In this document: one piece after another, positions 58,781 through 64,000 of the stretch
Layout: every line of letters starts with the position of its first letter
Position numbering within the stretch: the first letter of the stretch is position 1
DNA from: Siphonodentalium dalli
Taxonomy: Eukaryota > Mollusca > Scaphopoda > Gadilida > Siphonodentaliidae
Reading direction: 5' to 3'
Assembly: GCA_032622095.1 (NCBI GenBank)
Contig: CP136064.1
Location: 126,839,605-126,903,604, forward strand
DNA: 64,000 nucleotides
Program-made: the position numbers and the translations under genes
The notes under the pieces: generated by a model
Told to the model about the DNA's origin: nothing
Databases searched by the model: none
What the model saw: the letters and a program-made list of their open reading frames with translations, nothing else

Positions 58781-61700
58781 TATATAATAGACTAGCAGGT
58801 TAGCCCGCCACTGGCGGCAATCGTCGGATCCCGATATCAAGGTCATTTAAGGTCAACGTCACGCCGCACTGGCAAACGGATTGGCCCATGTTACTCCTCG
58901 GGTCAAACTACACCAACACCCCAAAAATGGTGGAAATCGGCCCAGCGGATCCCGAGATACGGGTTCAATGTCACTTGAAGGGTCAAGGTCATGCCGCACG
59001 GGCATCCGGGTGTGACGAAATTGCTCAGCGCCTCAAACTACCCGTTTCCACCAAACTCGGTGGAAATCGGCTCGGCGGATCCCGAGATATGAGTTCAAGG
59101 TCATTTGAAGGTCAAGGTCACGCCGCACGGGCAAACGGATATGCCCATGTTACTCTTCGGGTCAAACTACACCAACACCCCAAAAATGGTGGAAATCGGC
59201 CCAGCGGATACCGAGATACAGGTTCAAAGTCATTTGAAAGGTCAAGGTCACGCCGCACGGGCATCCGGGTGTGACGAAATTGCTCGGCGCCTCAAACTAC
59301 CTCCACACACCAAATTCGGTGGAAATCGGCTCAGCGGATCCCGAGATATGAGTTCACGGTCATGGGTTTGAAGGTCAAGGTCACGTCACACGGGCTCGCT
59401 AATGATTCGATGACATTTCCCAGTGAGATTTTACCCCTATTTAGGAAGTTTGAGCTCAATCGGTCCAGCCGTTTTCGAGTCTATAGAGGACAAATAGTAG
59501 ACTAGCAGGTTAGCCCGCCACTGGCGTGGTTCGTCTGAAACATGACATTTTTTAATTAATTAATTATTTTAATTTAATTTTTTTTCAATGAGTTATGAGT
59601 TAATCCTGCCTTTTTAATCAAGAAACTAAAGTTTTTTAATTAATTAATTATTTTAATATCAATTTTGTTCAATGAGTAAATTCTGCCTTTTTAATTTAAT
59701 TTTTTTTATCAATGAGTTAATTCTGCCTTTTTAATCAAGAGAAATTATGGTACCCGTCCCTAAAAGAGGTATGATTTACGGTACATCGGGCGGAAAAACT
59801 GACCCGTTTTCAGAACGCGCAGAATTGCAGAATAATGTTGGCAGTCTGAGTTATTCACTCGAACGAATGGCAGTGTTGCTATTCACGAAGGATGAAATGA
59901 ACTCAAAAGTATTGTTCCCGTATCTTATGACTTCCAATAAATCTCTCCGCATAATAACGTAAACAAAAGCCGTAATGCGATCGAAAACAGAACCATTCTT
60001 ATGACTTCCAATAAATCTCTCCGCATAATAACGTAAACAAAAGCGTTTTGTATAAGGCAATTTAGCACTCTTGCCATTGACGGTGACTGGGGAGTGGATA
60101 ATGGGTGAAGGAGTCGTCACACGGGCTCGCGAATGATCCGACGACCATTCCCGTGGTTTTTTACCCTTGAATAGGAAGTTTGAGGTAAATCGAGCCAGCC
60201 GTTTTCGAGTCTATAAAGGACAAATATACACACACACATATATATATACAGAGTTATCAAAATATATAGTAGACTAGCAGGGTGACCCAAATTCGTCCGG
60301 GCTGTAACCCCTCTGCTTTCATCCGGGCTTGAAAACCTCCCTGGATCTAACATCGAAATCCTTCGAAAGGCGCGATTTGACCCATCCAAAACACTACCCA
60401 GACAAAAGTTCCCCTAGGTATAAAATTTCGTTGAAATCCGTCCAGCAGTTTTCCCGGCCATTGCTAACAAACAAACAAACAGAAGTCCCAAAATATATAG
60501 TACTAGAAGGTGACCCGACTTCGTCCGGACTTTGACCTTGAATTGTCCATTTTGAAGGTCAAGGTCAAGTGGGGTCACGATTTGACCAGTCCAAAACACT
60601 GCCCGGACAAAAGTACCCGACAAATGTGCCCGTCGAAATCCATCCGGTTTTACCCGATTTGACCTTGAATTGATCACTTTGAAGGTCAAGGTCAGGTTGT
60701 GGTCACGACTTGACCCGTCCAAAACACCCAGTGGACAAAAGCAACCCTATGTATAAAATTTCGTCGAAATCCCATCAAAATTTGCGATTTGACATTGAAT
60801 TGACCCGATTTCAAGGTCAAGGTCACGTCGCACGGGCAAATGAATATGCTTATGAGACTCCCCATAAGAAAGTACCCCCACATACCAAGTTTCTCAAAAT
60901 ATATAGTAGACTAGCAGGTTAGCCCGCCACTGGCGGCGTTCGTCAGAAACATGACAATTTTTTTTTAATTAATTTAATTTTTGTTATTTAATTTTTTTTA
61001 TTTATTTTTTTATTAATTTTTGGTTTTTCAATATTTTACCCGATTTGACCTTGAATTTATCATTTTGAAGATCAAGGTCAGGTCTGGGTCACAATTTAAC
61101 CCGTCCATGACACTTCCCGTAGGTAGCAAGTGTGAGCGCAATCGGTTCGAGTCTATAAAGGACACATGCACACATATATATAATTTGTGGGTACATATAA
61201 TTTGTGGGTACCCGTTACGAGGTGAAAATCACCTAGGGCGGAAAAACTGACGCGATCCGCGTTCCTATGAAGCCCTGAGTACGTAAGAATCACACAACAC
61301 GCTCATGTCTGTATAATGACACACACGCCGAGACCAATTCAATTCAATTCATTTATTTCTCACTCCCTTAATAAAGGTATGGAGATAATTATATGTGTAC
61401 AATATTTACATATATACATGTGGTCAACATGGTTTATCTAGAACATAACAGTGTTATATAAAAGACATATGATCAGATATACATGTAACATCGCTGTAAT
61501 ATACACATTTATGATATCATTGAACCGATGGGTAATACACCTTCCTAATCTAATTAAATTCCTTTATAATGTGTCGTATTAATATACATAACCGGCGATA
61601 TAAATGTTTGTCTTTTGTATTTAGTAATTCGCTCATGACTATAACATTTGGTCTTTCAGTGAATTCTTTCGGCAGTAGGCGGTTTCTAAGAAAATTAAAG

Positions 61701-64000
61701 TGTTCACACTTAAACAGGTAGTGGAATTCATCGCCAACTCTTGTCGAAGAGCATAGCGTGCAAATACGATCTTCGAGATCAATGTTTTGCCATCTACCCA
61801 CCTCAACTGGGAGTTTGTGGTTGCACGTTCGGAATTTACATAAAGTTTTTCGATCGTTTCTATTACTACAATCTAGATATTCTTCAAAGTGGAAATTGTG
61901 CTTGTATATTCTATAAATGACACCTCTGCTAGAGTTATCAATGTCTGTCGACCAACTCGAACGTAAGAATCACATTGCGAAAACTAATAAAAAATGTAGT
62001 TACATCAATACGTCGATGACTATAAAGAGCGTTAACCGGTTACATCTCCCAATATGGAAGATATAAGAAGCGTTGGTGTGTTAACCCCCACTGTGCCATT
62101 TTTGTGACTGGGGAGGGAGAAGCGGTGCTCTGAGCTTATCCAAAATGCGACGTGGACGATCCCCGTGGGTTTTTACCCTTATATACGTTGAATTGACCCG
62201 ATTTCAAGGTCAAGGTCACGTCGCACGGCCAAACGAATAGGCTTACGACACTCCCCATACGAAAGTATCCCCAGACACTAATTTTCATCGAAATCCAGTG
62301 ATACTCGGGCGTTCGACCTTGAAATGACCCGATTCAAGGTCAAGGTCATGTCGCATGGGCAAATTAATAGGCCCATGCCAGTCCACGGCCGAAAATACCC
62401 CACATACAAAGTTTCATCGAAATCGGCTTGGCCGTTTTCGAGTCCATCGCGAACAGACAGACAGACAGACACACAGATTTCCCAAAATATATAATTGACT
62501 AGCCGATGAGCCCGACGTTGTCCGGGCTATTCAAAAACCAAATTTCAAGTCGATAGCTCCACCCGTTTCCGAGATCTGGTCTGCGCATGCGCGAAGCTTG
62601 CGTCGCACGGGCTCGGCGACCCGATAAAAATCGTATCCGGGGCAAGATACATTCACATAGCAAATTTCATGTTGATAGCTCCACCCGTTTCCGAGATTTC
62701 AATGCGCATGCGCTGCACGGGTGTCGCACGGGCTCGTCAGTACGACAAGGACGACCACCTGGTCAAACTACACACACGTACCAAGTTTCGTCCCGATCGG
62801 TCGAGAATCGTAGACACTCAAAAGTATTGTTCCCGTATATCTCTCTGCAGATGCTAATAACGTTGAATGGCAAACAAACGCTCTTTATAGCGATGCGTAA
62901 AAAACAAACGCTCATTAAATTATCACTTGATTAACCACCGCAGTGCCGTTTTTTTTCTCCTGAGGGTGGAGAATGTGTGCTCTGTGCAGTGCTTCTCCAA
63001 AATGCGACGTCGACGATTCCCGTGGGATTTTACCTTTGGATAGGAAGTTTGGTCTCGATCGGCCAACCCGTTTTCGATTCTATAAAGGACAGACAGACAA
63101 ACAAACAGAGGTCATCAAAATATATAATAGACTAGCAGGTGGACCCGACTTCGTCCCGGCTGTTTCCCCTCTGCTTTTCTGCGAATTGCGCGATTTGACC
63201 TTGAATTGTTCATTTTGAAGGTCAAGGTCAGATCGGATCACGATTTGACCCGTCCAAAACACTACCCTGACAAAAATACCCGACAACATTACCCGTTGAA
63301 ATCCATCCGGTTTACCCGATTTGACCTTGAATTGACCCGATTTCAAGGTCAATGTCACGTCGCACGGGCAAATGAATAGGCTTATAACACTCCCCATACG
63401 AAAGTATCCCTAGACACTAATTTTCATCGAAATCCCGTGATACTCGGACGTTTGACCTTGAAATTACCCGATTTCAACGCCAAGGTCGTGTCGCACTGGC
63501 AAATTAATAGGCCTATGCCACTCCCCGGTCGAAAGGTCAAGGTCACGTCGCACGGGCAAATGAATAGGCTTATGACACTCCCCATACGAAAGAATTTTCA
63601 TCGAAATCCCGTGATACTCGGGCGTTTGACCTTTAAATGACCCGATTTCAAGGTCAATGTCACGTCGCACGGGCAAAATAATAGGCCAATGCCACTCCCC
63701 GGCCGAAAGTACCCCCACATACCAAGTTTCATCGAAATCGGCTTGGCCGTTTTCGAGTCGATCGCGAACAGACAGACACACACATATTTCCCAAAATATA
63801 TAATAGACTAGCTGGTGGACCCGACTTCGTCCGGGCTGTTTCCCCTCTGCTATTCGCGAATTGCGCGATTTGACCTTGAATTGATCATTTTGAATGTCAA
63901 GGTCAGGTCGGGGTCACAATTTGACCAGTCCAAAACACTACCCGGACAAAAGTATCCGACAAAAGTACCCGTCGAAATCCGTCCGGTTTTACCCGATTTG
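58781..64000. repeat. head-to-tail 'actagcagg' modules rich in TCAAGGTCA
   Basis: Module starts (tatataatag then actagcaggt or a variant) fall at 58791, 59501, 60273, 60502, 60910, 62498, 63131 and 63807; the last runs off the window. Modules contain 'cgcacgggcaaa', 'gaaatcggc' and 'aaggtcaaggtca', and end with 'ccgttttcgagtctataaag' followed by short CACA/CAGA tracts and 'aaaatatata'. They are not equal-length tandem repeats; each seems joined to the end of the preceding one. AT-only inserts lie at 59540-59740 and 60950-61020. No mobility gene was seen apart from the LINE fragment. Confidence 0.8.
61295..61960 (-). mobile_element. 5'-truncated LINE with 14-bp TSD
   Basis: Flanked by exact 14-base copies of ACGTAAGAATCACA (61281-61294 and 61961-61974). 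On the minus strand, 61956 down to 61550 is an open frame with FRTCNHKLPVEVGRWQ, RICTLCSSTRVGDEFHYLF and KCEHFNFLRNRL, a CxxC...HxxxxC cluster as at the C-terminus of non-LTR pol proteins. The 3' part has an (AATTG)n-type stretch at 61335-61350. Only the last ~140 residues of the pol protein remain. The intact frame and exact TSD suggest a fairly young insertion. Confidence 0.88.

Overview
The window is AT-rich, intron-dominated animal DNA. It carries one recognisable cellular gene in scattered exons, and almost everything else is interspersed or tandem repeat. The repeat types point to a marine invertebrate, most likely a bivalve mollusc. They include the 'ccataactctg ... ggacggacgg' family, a tandem ~164-bp core between short conserved ends that recalls bivalve 'pearl'/BIV160 elements, and 'gaaggtcaaggtca' modules. 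The species assignment is inference; no sequence search was possible.

The gene is ALG9 on the minus strand (ER alpha-1,2-mannosyltransferase of N-glycan assembly, family GT22). Six consecutive internal coding exons lie at 53892-54039, 46561-46695, 39531-39601, 34974-35136, 18020-18081 and 15962-16049. All have GT-AG borders and compatible phases, and together they encode about 222 residues without a stop. The start-codon exon should lie above 54039. The exons for the C-terminal half should lie below 15962 or beyond the left edge; I could not recognise either. Introns run from about 2 to 17 kb.

Layout from left to right: 1-15961 holds no recognised gene but has repeat tracts, two long hairpins/TIR elements near 3.8-5.1 kb, a 515-bp satellite folded into a ~2 kb palindrome (6.4-8.7 kb), and a dead SGNH-hydrolase fragment at 9.1-9.5 kb. 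16-18 kb has two ALG9 exons flanking a hAT element (16130-17297) with a perfect 8-bp target duplication. 18-35 kb is the 17-kb ALG9 intron. It contains MITEs, composite 2.5-kb repeats, a degenerate minisatellite in opposed orientation, a 4.8-kb foldback element (26824-31632), a second hAT element (31744-32857) and a 1.8-kb TIR element. 35-54 kb has the 164-bp tandem array (35.8-38.2 kb), a 140-bp TTAA-flanked MITE, a third hAT element with a 44-base G run (41335-42707), more MITEs and a 2.9-kb composite repeat. 54-64 kb has a decayed LINE tail, a cluster of a 15-bp motif (57.0-58.4 kb), and head-to-tail modules (58.8-64 kb) packed with copies of TCAAGGTCA. A 5'-truncated LINE with a 14-bp target duplication interrupts those modules.

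Much of the inverted-repeat DNA lies inside ALG9 introns, so the primary transcript should contain long self-complementary stretches. The most unusual structures are the 4.8-kb foldback, the 515-bp palindromic satellite, the 164-bp array with repeated AAGATGGC motifs, and the TCAAGGTCA-rich modules.
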